A model generated the notes under the pieces. That model made no database searches. It was not told the origin of the DNA and was given only the letters and a program-made list of their open reading frames with translations. From Dromiciops gliroides (taxonomy: Eukaryota; Chordata; Mammalia; Microbiotheria; Microbiotheriidae), in contig NC_057862.1 of assembly GCF_019393635.1 (NCBI RefSeq), forward strand, positions 152,687,562 through 152,751,561: DNA of 64,000 bases. The letters run 5' to 3'. Shown here in pieces: positions 15,454-26,143 of the stretch. The position numbers and the translations under genes were made by a program. The stretch's first letter is position 1; every line of letters begins with the position of its first letter.

Positions 15454-15459
15454 AATAAA
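15454..15459 (+). terminator. Candidate distal poly(A) signal of FEM1B
   Basis: Last canonical AATAAA before the repeat-filled intergenic DNA. It gives a 3'UTR of about 4.8 kb, in line with the long UTR known for this gene. Another AATAAA lies 150 bases upstream at 15298. Confidence 0.45.
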
Positions 15460-16349
15460 AGTGTTCTGTAAAGAAAAAAAGTACCTATTCAGTAAAGAGA
15501 AGCTTTTTTGAAGTTGTTCATTGTTCAGAATGTAATTGGGATGATCTTCTGTGACTACATGATATTCAAATAATGCCTTTACTCAATCTTAGAACAGTGA
15601 AGGACATCTCATACAGAATTCAGTTTATCCTCCAGTTTCTAGTTATACTAGTTAAAGGAAACACCTTGATAAATCTTTCAAAGTATTATCTGATTTATTA
15701 AGTGATGGCTATTGTGTTAGTGTAGTATATTATTATAATAGAAGAAATTTGGGGCAAAGTTCCCTCCATATTTCTGACTCCTACAATTTTTTATATTGGA
15801 GTTGGATTATGAGTGAGATTATGTAGTTTGCACATTTGCCACCTGTCAAATGACTTTAGTCAAGTTAGAGAACAAGACCGGTGCTTTGCTATTGTATCTG
15901 GATCAGTGGGAAGCTATCACTAGCAAATAATCAGTAGTTTGATTTTCAAAACCTTATTCCTCTTTCAGCATTCATTTTTCAAAGCCAATTTAGAAACAAG
16001 AAAATTTTCATTTAATTGATACACCCTTTTCTTATATGAAACTTTACAAAGTTGCTCTTAAGCTGACCTGGAAAATATCCAAGTAACACTCCAGCCCTGG
16101 CATCATTGTATTGGCCTATTTAGTATTTAGGAGTTCTTGAGGGATTGTGAAAATGTAAATCTGGGGAGATAGGATGATTTGCATTTGTGAGTAGTTATAA
16201 GCTATTGTAAATAGGTTTTCTAACATCAATTTCCCAGCAGTGGGAAATGGTATCAACATAATGTCAGACCTGCTTTTTATTGAATATGGTAACTTGGCTA
16301 GGAACAGTCTAGCTTATATAAATTAGAAACATTTAAAATTGCATGGTTG

Positions 16350-16491
16350 TTTTTTTTTTTTTTTTTTTTTTGTGGGGCAACGGGGGTTAAGTGACTTGCC
16401 TGGGCTCACACAGCTAGTGTCAAGTGTCTGAAGTCGGATTTGAACTCAGGTACTCCTGAATCCAGGGCCACTGCGCCACCTAGCTGCCCCC
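16350..16491 (-). mobile_element. Marsupial tRNA/CORE SINE, internal deletion
   Basis: A long poly-T, then the core and head. The copy lacks the usual 'ggtgctttatcca' segment in the head and part of the core spacer. Flanks 'aaaattgcatg' and 'aagattgcatg' mark the duplication. Confidence 0.85.
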
Positions 16492-16696
16492 AAGATTGCA
16501 TGTTAAATGCAAGGCTTCTAAGCATCCCTGCCTTAGTTTCCATCTGTAAACCTAATGTTGAATAGAATTTTATTTTCCAAAATATGTAAAAACAGATTTT
16601 AACATCAATTTTTTAAAAACTTTGTGTTCCAACTTATCTTCCTCCATTCCCACCCCGCACCCACTAGAATTCAAGCATTTCAAAATAAGTTAAACA

Positions 16697-16848
16697 TGGG
16701 GGGCAGCTAGGTGACACAGTGGATAAAGCACCGGCCCTGGAGTCAGGAGGACCTTTGAGTTCAAATTCAGCCTCAGACACTTGACACTTACTAGCTGTGT
16801 GACCCTGGGCAAGTCACTTAACCCCCATTGCCCCACAAAAAAACCAAA
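16697..16848 (+). mobile_element. Marsupial tRNA/CORE SINE
   Basis: Full-length copy, 'gggcagctaggtgacacagt' to 'cccccattgccccac' with an A-rich tail. Flanks 'aagttaaacatg' and 'aagttatacatg' fit a slightly diverged target-site duplication. Confidence 0.88.
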
Positions 16849-17494
16849 AACAAAAGAAGTTATACATGAGCTGTAAACCTAATGGAATATATGCCACTAT
16901 TACAATATCGTGGTCAGTGAAACTGCCTCTAATGTCTAAGTGCAGATGTAAATGGTAATCCGAGAATGATTTCTGGGGAATTTTAGATCTTGAGTATCAA
17001 TCTAGAATAGATAAGCAGACGTTAAAAATATGGGCTAGGCAGTCTTGGCTAGAAATAAGGGCTCATTCGATATCAGTGGCTGTATTCACTCAGCACAAAG
17101 GCATACCTGGTGTCAGAGTTGAATGTGATTAGGGAGAAGCCTGACCACCTGGTGCCTAGTATAGCAGAGATTGATTGTATTGAACCATTATACTAGAAAG
17201 AAAATATAAACTAGTACGCCCCCCCCCCCCCATAGTTTTCATGGCATTTAAATACTTGAAACTTGTGGCATTGACTGGTAAGGGAGATAAGGGAGGATTG
17301 AACCCCAAAGCTTTTGGATACAGATTGGGGCAGCACCCTGCTGTAGAACATTGTCTTAGGTGTGCTACAGCTGTCTCTTCTGATAATGGGTGAAAGAGGT
17401 TATAGGCATATGTTGGGAATGAGTTTGGGAGTTGACCAAGTGACTTTTTGCAGCTCTGAATTTTTGGGTTAAATTTCCCTTGTTTCTAGAAAGC

Positions 17495-17890
17495 ATCCCA
17501 GAATCTCACAGTTGTAAGGGACCTCAGATTCTATCTAGTCAAGCCCATATTTGAAAAGAATCCCCACTAACACTTGACAGTAGTCATCCGGCCTTTCCAT
17601 GAAGATATCTAGTTGGGGAGACCTTCTAATTACTTCCTGAGGCAGATCATTCCGCTTTGGAGGCAGTTCTGATTGTTAGGAAGTCGACATTAAGTCCAAA
17701 TTGGGTCTTTGTAATTATTAACTCATTGGTCTTGGTTTTGCCCTTCGGGGCCAAATAGGACAAGTCTAATTTCTCTTCCACATGACAGCCCTTCAGATAC
17801 TTGAGGAAAATAATCATGTCCCCCACCTTGTTAATCAGCTTTTCTTCAGACTAAACATACTTAATTCATTAAAGCTCTCACCTTAAAACA
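17495..17890 (-). repeat. CR1/L3-like LINE 3' end
   Basis: The + strand reads like the complement of a CR1-type 3' end: 'gtaagggacctcagattct', '...gacagccc ttcagatacttga', 'aatcatgtccccc', '...ttcttcagactaaacat'. The LINE is therefore on the minus strand. A SINE inserted just beyond it at 17909. It is diverged and old. Confidence 0.6.
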
Positions 17891-17908
17891 CCAAGTTATC
17901 TATTGATC

Positions 17909-18061
17909 TTTTTTTTTTTTTTTTTTGGTTGAGGCAATTGGGGTTGACTTGCCCAGGGTCACACAGCTAGCAAATTTTTAAGTGTCTGAGGCCAGTTTTG
18001 AACTCAGGTCCTCCTGAATTCAGGGCTGGTGCTCTATCCACTGTGCCACCTAGCTGTCCCT
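17909..18061 (-). mobile_element. Marsupial tRNA/CORE SINE, minus orientation
   Basis: Poly-T of about 18 bases, core with a small deletion (ggggttgacttgcc), and head ending 'cacctagctgtccc'. Flanks 'ctattgatct' and 'ctatagatct' are the duplication. Confidence 0.88.
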
Positions 18062-18439
18062 ATAGATCTGTTCTTAAAAGATCTACTGTTCCCTAGATAT
18101 AAAATATTTATCTCCAAAATGTCTGATTTTATCAGTTTGGGTACTCCACCAGCATAGATTACAATGCTTTAGTCTTTGTAAGTTGAATGAGTTCTGGAAT
18201 AGGAGAATAATAAAAGTTAACATTCCTCAATGTTGTTCTCCAAAGTTGCTTTTTGTTTTAATGGAATTTTTTTCTTCCATCTAAAAAATTATTACCTAAT
18301 GGTCAAAGCGATGAGCCTTTCTGAAATGAACCACATGTTTATATACTACATTTTCTGGGTCCATACTTGAGGCTTTTACAGTTTTCTAAGACTTGCCAAA
18401 GCTTATATTCTGCCTTCAAAGGCAGAGCCTTTGCAGGGT

Positions 18440-18600
18440 CAACTATTTAGATCTGGAAGGCCCTCAGAGGCCTTTTAGTTTAAATCAATGAGGCCTACAG
18501 AGGTGAAAGGATTTGTCTGAAGTCTGATAACAAGTAACAGAATCGGCAGTTGAATACAGGCCCTCTAACTTCAAATATGATTTCCCTACTCTGCTTTCAA
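18440..18600 (-). repeat. Old MIR-type SINE
   Basis: The reverse MIR order is seen: 'tctggaaggccctcagaggcc', 'cagaggtgaaaggatttgtc', then a decayed core and head. It is old. Confidence 0.45.
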
Positions 18601-18947
18601 GCATCCTGGGTTACCAGCATACCATTTTAAAGCATCAAATTAAATATAATGGAAGAGGTAGTTAAGACCAGTAGTACTTTACATTTGTATAGCATATTAA
18701 ATTAATGACTTATAGCACTTATCTATGTTCACAGCTTCTGAGCTTCTGGCCTCACCGCCCTGCCCCCTCCCTGAAATCCCCAGCAATCCTAACTAGACAA
18801 GACACTTACTTACACGTTGCCTTAGCTAAGGTAGAGATGGTGACATGAAGGCATTTTTCAAGTCCTAGATTGGTCACAATTTATCTCCATAGGGGACACT
18901 AGTCAAAGAAGGGTTACATTTGGGGAATAGCTTACTATCTATTCGAA

Positions 18948-19118
18948 CAGGGCTTTTCATATTTTTCCCACTTGTGATCCCTTTTTGCCTGAGACGTGTA
19001 TGCAACCCTGGGTATATAGGTATATAAAATAGGTATACATAACCTTTTATTGTTGCCAAATTTTTCATGATCCCTGTAACCCCATATAGGGTCACAACCC
19101 ATAGTTTAAGAAGCTTTG
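18948..19118. mobile_element. hAT/Charlie-like MITE
   Basis: Terminal inverted repeats match loosely: left 'cagggcttttcatattttt', right end complement 'caaagcttcttaaactatgg'. Inside are 'gtgatccc' and 'gggtcacaaccc' pairs typical of this hAT group. No transposase frame. An 8-bp duplication is not clear. Confidence 0.55.
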
Positions 19119-19334
19119 CGTTAGAATATTATGCTATGTAAGCAATATTTGTTTGCAGTGCTTTTCTCCCCAGAAAAATATGAAAATCGGAGGAAAATGT
19201 TATAAAAATGAGTCCAAACTGTTTAGCCTGAATTAGAGCACAGTAGAAGATAAGGCATGTTTAGCCATCCCAGCTAGCCCTATTAGCAGATGTTTAATCT
19301 TTGATTTGGCTCTTGGTTTCCCCTTTAACTTTCT

Positions 19335-19485
19335 TTTTCTTTTTTTTTTGGTGGAGCAATGAGGGTTAAGTGACTTGCCCAGGGTCACACAGCTTGTAAG
19401 TATCAAGTGCCTGAGGTCGGATTTGAGCTCAGGTCCTGAATCTAGGGCCAGTGCTTTAGCTACTGTGCCACCTAGCTGCCCCTCT
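19335..19485 (-). mobile_element. Marsupial tRNA/CORE SINE, minus orientation
   Basis: Near full length with an exact 13-bp duplication (cctttaactttct) at 19322-19334 and 19486-19498. Confidence 0.92.
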
Positions 19486-20070
19486 CCTTTAACTTTCTAA
19501 CATAGTTACCATTTAAGAATGGAAGAATGGTTTGCTGATTTATCCCCTAATAATAGTGAGAGGTAAATATGTATCATCCATACAATTATGATTCTTTATT
19601 CTTTATTCTCTGCACTCTCCTTTGTTTGCACTGTTCCTGCCCCTGCCTCAAAATGTTGAAGGAAGTCAAACTTTTTGTAATTTGCATTAATGATCCTGAA
19701 CATTGGAAAACTTGGTAAGAGCAATGGTGAATTGTTTAATTAAATCCTGTCTGCCAAAAGTAACTATAACCATTTATTTATAACCATTATTCATTCTTCT
19801 TCAGCTGTGTTTATCAAATTATCAGACTTCCCTTCTGAAAAAGAACTGTTAGGGTCTGAACAGCTTTAGGGCTGGTGGAGTAGCGTGGATGCTACCTGTC
19901 TGAAAAACTACCTTCTCAGCTATACAGCTACAGTGGGACTAGAGTTGATTGCTTATTGGAGGGGTATAATCACATAATTTACTCCCTTCCCCATTTTAAC
20001 AATTAAACCAACACAGTAAATTAGAGAGCATAATAGATCAAATCAAGCATTCTTGTATGTGGGGGTGAAC

Positions 20071-20071
<1 letters not shown>

Positions 20072-20157
<86 letters not shown>
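20072..20157. repeat. (TATC)n microsatellite
   Basis: About 21 perfect tetranucleotide units. It sits exactly where the A tail of the SINE would be, inside the SINE's target-site duplications. Confidence 0.97.
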
Positions 20158-20324
20158 GGGCAATGGGGGTTAAGTGACTTGCCCAGGGTCACACAGCTAG
20201 TAAGTGTCAAGTGTCTGAGGCAGGATTTGAACTCAGGTCCTCCTGAATCCAGGGCCGGTGCTTTATCCACTGTGCCACCCAGCTACCCCCTAATTCAAAG
20301 TTAATGTTCCACCTAGCTGCCCCT
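20075..20324 (-). mobile_element. SINE with GATA-expanded tail and doubled head
   Basis: An exact 14-bp duplication (gggggtgaactcta) at 20061-20074 and 20325-20338 encloses the (TATC)n run, a SINE body (20157-20290) and a second copy of the head end (ccacctagctgcccc, about 20309-20323) after a 20-base spacer. In SINE orientation the tail is (GATA)n rather than poly-A. Confidence 0.85.
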
Positions 20325-21115
20325 GGGGGTGAACTCTAGTTGCCCATGGGAGTTCTCAGAATACATCTCGAGCAGGATATGCAAAGACAACCTTTTCTGT
20401 GTCCCAGGAGAATTGTACTTAACCATATTGTTTAGAATTTGGGGGATGTGTGTGCAGATTATTCACTTTACAAAAAAGAATTACAGGGAACTCATTAAAT
20501 AGCTGTTACTATGTGTATAAAATAGAATTAAATTTATATGCAACTTTTCAGGAGGGCACCCATTGTGTAAAGTGAGGCTCACATAGAACAAATAATAATG
20601 TGACCAAAATTATTGAAGTTAAAGTCAGTGGAAACTAAATGAAGAACTAAATCATTGTGGTAGCATTGTGTTGGTGGGGAGAACAAGAGCCAAACTTCAA
20701 CAGAGGATAAATCGAATAATGGGAATAGAGCTTAGATGTCATGACTATAATTGGTTTAAATCTAAAAATGATGTTTGCATTTTGGCTTTCACAAGAAAGC
20801 CAATCCCAAGCAAATGCTAAACCTCTTATACGTCGCTGCAAACTGAATTAATATCCATGGGGTCTAGCCGAAATCAAAACAGTCCACTTAGCTCCAGAAT
20901 TTTGGGCTAGCCATAAGTTGCCCATAACACAGTGTACCAGCTTATTTGGGGTGGGGAGCAGTTTTGGTACCTTAAAGGTAAATTAAGAGCTCCAGGTCAA
21001 ATCCTTTATGATAAATATCATCCCAGACAAGAAATCTATGTAACAAAATGTTCTTCCCCTTCTTAGCCCCCAACCTGCTTGTTCTGAGCAATATTTATGC
21101 TTACAGGATTCTTGT

Positions 21116-21276
21116 TTTTTTAGGGGTGGGGTGGGGTGGGGTGGGGCAATGAGGGTTAAGTGACTTGCCCAGGGTCACACAGCTAGTAAGTGTCAAGTGT
21201 CTGAGGTCAAATTTGAACTCAGGTCCTCCTGAATCCAAGGTCAGTGCTTTATCCACTTAGCCACCTAGTTGCCCCC
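21116..21276 (-). mobile_element. SINE with GTGGG repeats at its 3' end
   Basis: An exact 18-bp duplication (tgcttacaggattcttgt) at 21098-21115 and 21277-21294. Between the short poly-T and the core are four GGGGT-type units at about 21123-21146. Confidence 0.93.
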
Positions 21277-21481
21277 TGCTTACAGGATTCTTGTCCCACA
21301 AAAAAAAGGTTCAAACTGGCCCTTGGAGTTGTCATGGGAATTGACTTTATGTTTGAAATACCCGAACTCTTCTTTTCATACACTATATCTATATAAACCT
21401 TCCAGGATAATTAATTTAAATTATCTATGAAATTTGGTCAGACTGCTTTTTTTCTTCCATGGTACCAACTATATTATTTGT

Positions 21482-21635
21482 TTGTTTTTTGTTTTTGTAT
21501 TTTGGCGGGGCATTGAGGGTTAAGTGACTTGCCCTGGGTCACACAGCTAGTATCAAGTTTCTGAGGCCGGATTTGAACTCAGGTCTTCCTGAATCCAGGG
21601 CCAGTGCTTTATCCACTGTGCCACCTAGCTGCCCC
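21482..21635 (-). mobile_element. Marsupial tRNA/CORE SINE, minus orientation
   Basis: An exact 17-bp duplication (ccaactatattatttgt) at 21465-21481 and 21636-21652. Tail is T/TG-rich on the + strand. Confidence 0.93.
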
Positions 21636-22037
21636 CCAACTATATTATTTGTCTATGTTAGAAATTATTTTGATGTCATGTACTTACTTAAAGGGAATTT
21701 TCTTTAGTTTCTGGAAGTAGTCTCCTTACATGCTGGCTATTCATGATGGTTACTAAGAAAGCCTTTAGCGATACAGCCCTAGGAGGGATTTCTGGCTCTG
21801 TTGTGTATGATGTAAAGTGACACTCTGGGTACTTGAATGGGAAGAGGAGGGTGGCTCGGGCAAGGAGGGTTAGGAAAATAAAACTAACCCTTTTAATGTT
21901 CTTTAAACAAAGTCTTCATATGAAATTGTGTTGAAATATGAAGTGAAATAATTGGACCCCTTTGCTCTCCATCCTGGAGAGTGTCAACGTTCACTATTCA
22001 TTGAAGGCCAGGGTTGGAACTTATGACCTCTCATCTT

Positions 22038-22203
22038 TTTTTTTGTTGTTTTGTTTGTTTTTTTTTGGTGAGGCAATTGGGGTTAAGTGACTTGCCCAAG
22101 GTCACACAGCTAGTTAAGTGTCAAGTGTCTGAGGCTGGATTTGAACTCAGGTCTTCCTGAATCCAGGGCCAGTGCTCTATCCACTGCACCACTTAGCTGC
22201 CCC
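22038..22203 (-). mobile_element. Marsupial tRNA/CORE SINE, minus orientation
   Basis: Duplication acctctcatcttt at 22025-22037 and 22204-22216. Interrupted poly-T tail (tttgttgttttgtttg). Confidence 0.92.
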
Positions 22204-22475
22204 ACCTCTCATCTTTCTAATGCTCTTATTGGATGACCTCTTATAATGTAAATAGGTATAAAATAAATGCTTTCCTTGAAGATGGGTGCTGCCTTTTGAG
22301 ACCAAGCAAAATCTGTGTAATCTTTATTCTATATAATAATCCTTTTGATATTAGGGAATAACTAAAATCTTACCCTATACAGAGTAAAGGTCAGAAGGGA
22401 CCTCAGAAACTATCTGATCCAGTCCCCTAAATCTTTCTCCATGCTAAGTCTCTCCTGTTTTCTAAGTTAATTTTT

Positions 22476-22620
22476 TTTTTTTTGGTGAGGCAATTGGGGT
22501 TAAGTGACTTGCCAAGGGTCACACAGCTAGTAGGTGTCAAATGTCTGAGGCTGGATTTGAACTCAGTTCCTTCTGACTCCAGGGCTGGTGCTCTCTCCAC
22601 TGCACCACCTAGCTGCCCCC
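22476..22620 (-). mobile_element. Marsupial tRNA/CORE SINE, minus orientation
   Basis: Flanks 'taagttaattttt' and 'taagttgattttt' form the duplication. Fourth SINE of a 1.5-kb cluster in the same orientation. Confidence 0.9.
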
Positions 22621-23311
22621 TAAGTTGATTTTTATGTGACTTGGTTTTAAAGTCTCCTTGCCATCTTGGTCCTTACTGGAGTACGGAGCTGACACTGGGC
22701 AAAGCAGCTCTGAAGTTTGTGATACAATTTGTGAAATGAGGGTCTGCACTAAACAGATGACCTTTGAGCAGCCATCCAATTCTGAGATTCTGCAGCTTTG
22801 TTAAAGGTAAGGAAATTGACAGTCCTTTTTAGGCCTTCCTCCTATAGGGGAAAAAATGACAGATGGAATTCAGGGTCATCCTGATGGAAAGGACCCTGAC
22901 CACAGGATATTATATCAAAACTATTAGTATCTTAAACATTATATTTTTAATTCTCAAAAACATTTAAGACAGTAAAGATTCTACTATTCAACAGGTGGAC
23001 AGATGCTCTTGGTTCCCCCACATCCCCCTGTTCCCATCAAAAAATAAGTTCAAAAGGCATAAATAATTCTGTTTTTTGCACAAAGAAGGCCTAGATCTGT
23101 TGGCCTTGGTGGCTTCTGGCTCAGCCGCCTCATGGCCGACTCAGCCAGTGCACACCTGTCCGTTTCCCTTGCACACACACTTATGAAGCCACACAGTTTG
23201 TAGAAGATGCTTCAAACTGGTTTTTTCATAATGTCTCAAATGCAGATGTTTCCTGAAAATATAGCTTGGACACTGAACTCTCTACATTAAGGTGCTTAAT
23301 TTGATAAGAAT

Positions 23312-23317
23312 TTTATT
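23312..23317 (-). terminator. Candidate poly(A) signal of ITGA11
   Basis: AATAAA on the minus strand (TTTATT on +). It is the distal of two candidates and the one that gives the expected UTR length. Confidence 0.5.
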
Positions 23318-23700
23318 CAGTGCATTCAGAAGATGATGAATCAGAATATCTCTGCTAAAACTCTTCTCTCTTAGACCACTGGGTTTATCTTTGGGATTGG
23401 CAGGATTGTGAGTAGAATCCTTCTAGGGGTTTGGTAGAGAAGGGGTTTGCAGAAGCCACAGCATGACTGTAGTGAATGGGTGTGTTGCCAATGAATGAAC
23501 ACTGTTAGGTACACGGAGAAGAGTTTGGGATTCGACTCCTCCTGGGTAACCCACTCCAATACCTTCTTCCTGTAGGCTGTCAGTAGGAAAACCAGAAATG
23601 TGGATTTCATAGCACCGTGTTTAGCATCATCCAAACTCTTCCCTCTGAGGTACTGAGAAACTAAAGCAACTGTAACAGTAGCTGGGAGTAAGGAGGAGGG

Positions 23701-23704
<4 letters not shown>

Positions 23705-23757
<53 letters not shown>
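23705..23757. repeat. (TG)n microsatellite
   Basis: Uninterrupted TG dinucleotide run of about 26 units inside the presumed ITGA11 3'UTR. Confidence 0.97.
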
Positions 23758-23760
<3 letters not shown>

Positions 23761-23852
23761 TCAGCCTGCCTCCCTGATTGCTGAGGCTAGTGCCAAATCC
23801 CTGTCTGTCCGAGTCTCCACATCCCATAACTGCTAGGGGTAGAAAGCAAGAC

Positions 23853-23858
23853 TTTATT
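23853..23858 (-). terminator. Alternative poly(A) signal of ITGA11
   Basis: AATAAA on the minus strand about 700 bases after the stop codon. It would place the TG repeat outside the mRNA. Confidence 0.35.
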
Positions 23859-24561
23859 CCCTGGGATAAATTGCTCCCTGGGGTATAGGGCTTCCCTTGG
23901 CTCTGGGTTTATCTGGCAGGGGTGGGTAGGAACCTCATGAGGTCTTCCACCTGCCTTTGTCCAATCCAGCTTGGAGAGGAGGTGGGAAAAAGTCAGGAGC
24001 TGGCAGGATAGGTGGGACAACTGATGAGCCATCAGCAGAATTTCAGGTGGGTAGGAGATGAATACACCAGATCTTAGTGCCTCCTACAACACTGCTCAGA
24101 TTTTCCGCAGAGCCTAATGCTGGGGATGGAGCACGAGCAGTGGTCGTTAGAAACTTCTTCCCCAGGTTTCATTGGATGGTGACGATGAAGAATTGCTTGC
24201 GTCCTGGCACCTTGGGACAGGCGTGTTCCCCTGAAGCATCTCTAAGTTGAAACACTGAGAAGACAGAGCTGGGTCTTTGGATAAACCAGGCAGGAGCAGA
24301 ATGTGTGTGTGCGCTCAGCTGCCAGGCCTCAGGTAGAGCAGCACTGTTTAAAAACCAGTTTGAAGTACCATTCTGGGGAAAGCAGGACTGCGGCCACCCT
24401 GGGGATTTATGCTTTGAGATGGCATCATTTGGAAGGGGTTGCTTCTTCTCCTCTCCCCTTGGTCCAGAGGTGGTCAGATGGGCACTCCACAGGCTGCAGA
24501 CTGATGTGGGCCAGACACAAAGTGCACCCCTGTCCCCATCGAATCACACCCTCATGGAGCC

Positions 24562-24633
24562 TCATTCCAGCACTTTGGCATTGGGGTCCTGTTCTGTTTT
24601 CCTCTCTCGACTGGAACTTTTAAAGAAGCCGAG
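24562..24633 (-). CDS. ITGA11: ITGA11 last coding exon (cytoplasmic tail)
   Basis: After the acceptor cccacag it encodes LGFFKSSSRERKTEQDPNAKVLE and a TGA stop. With the preceding K this gives KLGFFKS, the membrane-proximal GFFKR-type motif that clasps the beta subunit. Human alpha-11, as remembered, has LGFFRSARRRREPGLDPTPKVLE; the first and last residues are conserved and the middle differs. It was found by homology because it is too short to stand out as a reading frame. Confidence 0.93.
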   Translation of the reverse strand, partial: LGFFKSSSRERKTEQDPNAKVLE

Positions 24634-24699
24634 CTGTGGGTATTGAAAGGGAACAACACCCCCTCTTCATTAACTATAGGCAAGATATGGTCTGTTTTC

Positions 24700-24925
24700 C
24701 CTCCATATCCTGCCCCAGACTCCATCGCTCTAACCCCTCCACTTTTTTTGCTATCCTTCAAAGCCCCATTCAACTCTCATGTCTTCCAGGAAGCCTCCTG
24801 CTCACCATGTTAGTCCTTTTCAGATTGTCTTTTAGTTGAATGCACAGGTTGGTACTTAATTCTATCTTGGTTTGTATTTGCTATCTCTCAAACTATAATG
24901 TAAGCTGCTTCAGAGGAATTTAATA
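24700..24925 (+). repeat. L2-like LINE 3' region
   Basis: The motif order matches L2: 'cttcaaagccccattcaactctcatgtcttccaggaagcctcc' in broken form, then 'aatgtaagctgcttcagagg'. Old, with no flanking duplication. Confidence 0.5.
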
Positions 24926-25019
24926 TCCATATATTTCTCCTTCTCCTCTCTTCTCCCTCTCCCCCTCCCCCCACCTCCCGTTACAGGTCTGGATCCTTCA
25001 GAAACTCTGAATAACACTT

Positions 25020-25190
25020 GTTAATGTAATAGAAAGAGCCCTGGGCTTGGAGTTGGAAGACTAGAATTCTAGTGATGTCATCAAATCACTTAATCTCTCT
25101 AAGACAGTTTCCTCATCTGAAAATGAAGATTATAATATCCTGTCTGGTCTGACAGTAATGGTACTGTGAGCATCTGATGTAACATGTATG
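25020..25190 (+). repeat. Old MIR-type SINE
   Basis: 'aatagaaagagccctgggcttgg ... gaattctag' head followed by 'tcaaatcacttaatctct' and 'gtttcctcatctgaaaatga'. Diverged. Confidence 0.55.
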
Positions 25191-25778
25191 TAGAAGTGGA
25201 ATAATAGAATTATAAGGGATTATTATTGATGATAAATCTTCATTTAGGCAAGCAAGTTAACTTTGGAGAACAGGAATACCTTGGAGTGGTGGGGGTGCAG
25301 CAGAGGTAGGGATGTGTATGTATGTGTATGCGTGGTGGTGTTGGTGAGGAATGGAAAAGATCAGTGGTTGAAGGCAGGGCCAACCCTAAACACTGATAGC
25401 ATTAAGCAGATGTCTATGTGGTATGATTTCAGGGGCCTAAAAAAAGGTCTCCTGTCTCCCAAACCATGGTTTCATTCATTGGCCTTCCTACAATACCTAG
25501 AAATGTTCACCATTTCACTTCTCCCTCACTACACTGGTTTAAAGCATTGAAGGCATAGTTAAAATGTAGATATTCCTTGTGAAGGAGGAGCACATTAAGC
25601 CAATGACAATTTAGTATGAATTAGTTTACCAGATGATCTTTCTCCCCTCTCCCAAGCTCTGGGACCCAAGTCTACTACGTTTTGTTGTGGGGAAGGGTAG
25701 GAAGAACAGGAAGGAGGGGTGTGGGCTGTAACAGGGGATACCCTGGGCAGCCTGAGAACAGTTCAGAGCACTTAGTGC

Positions 25779-25781
<3 letters not shown>

Positions 25782-25821
<40 letters not shown>

Positions 25822-25828
25822 TGTGTAA
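25782..25828. repeat. (TG)n microsatellite
   Basis: TG run with a single TA interruption. Confidence 0.95.
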
Positions 25829-26143
25829 TAGAAAATGAAAGGGCACTAAAGGAAAGCTTGGTCTACTTAAATTTTTCTTTAAACATTCCATTAAAGGAGG
25901 AGAAAAATCTCACAGGTTGACTTTAATGCCCTTAATGTTTGCTGGATTGCATTTAAAAAAAAAAAGATTCCTTTGCAACTAAGATGTAAGAAATGTGGGC
26001 TGTAGTCCCTGCTCTTACTCTAGCCATGTGATTTTGGGCTCTTCCCTTTACTTCTTTGTCTTCTCTGTAGAATGAGGGGGGTGAGTTAGATGACTTCCTT
26101 AGGGTTTCTTTCGGTTCTGATGCTCTATAATTCTATCATTCTT

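Larger units (their letters stand above)
10638..15475 (+). other. FEM1B: FEM1B 3'UTR (inferred extent)
   Basis: AT-rich sequence of about 4.8 kb with no young SINE, unlike everything after 16346. FEM1B is known for a long 3'UTR. AATAAA signals occur at 12216-12221, 14679-14684, 15298-15303 and 15454-15459. The one at 14679 is followed by a GT-rich stretch, a good cleavage context. The end is set after the last signal and is an inference. Confidence 0.6.
15476..23294. other. Intergenic DNA between FEM1B and ITGA11 3' ends
   Basis: No gene is seen on either strand. It holds nine young SINEs (eight of them in minus orientation), a CR1/L3-like LINE end (17495), a hAT-type MITE (18948), a MIR remnant near 18440-18600, a C run at 17220-17231 and a TATC microsatellite (20072). 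Stretches 15476-16340, 20340-21095 and 22630-23290 show nothing recognisable. Confidence 0.7.
23295..24561 (-). other. ITGA11: ITGA11 3'UTR (inferred extent)
   Basis: The region follows the ITGA11 stop codon on the minus strand. A minus-strand AATAAA lies at 23312-23317, giving a UTR of about 1.27 kb, close to the length expected for the gene. A second AATAAA at 23853-23858 would give a 0.7-kb UTR. A long TG repeat lies inside. Confidence 0.6.

Noticed and set aside
23627-23827. Frames over TG/CA repeats (also 51832-52062, 60663-61006)
   Set aside because: Open only because dinucleotide repeats lack stops; they read as His-Thr or Val-Cys repeats.
24303-24646. Two overlapping plus-strand frames of 106-113 codons
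   Set aside because: They lie antisense to the ITGA11 last exon and 3'UTR and have no recognisable domain.
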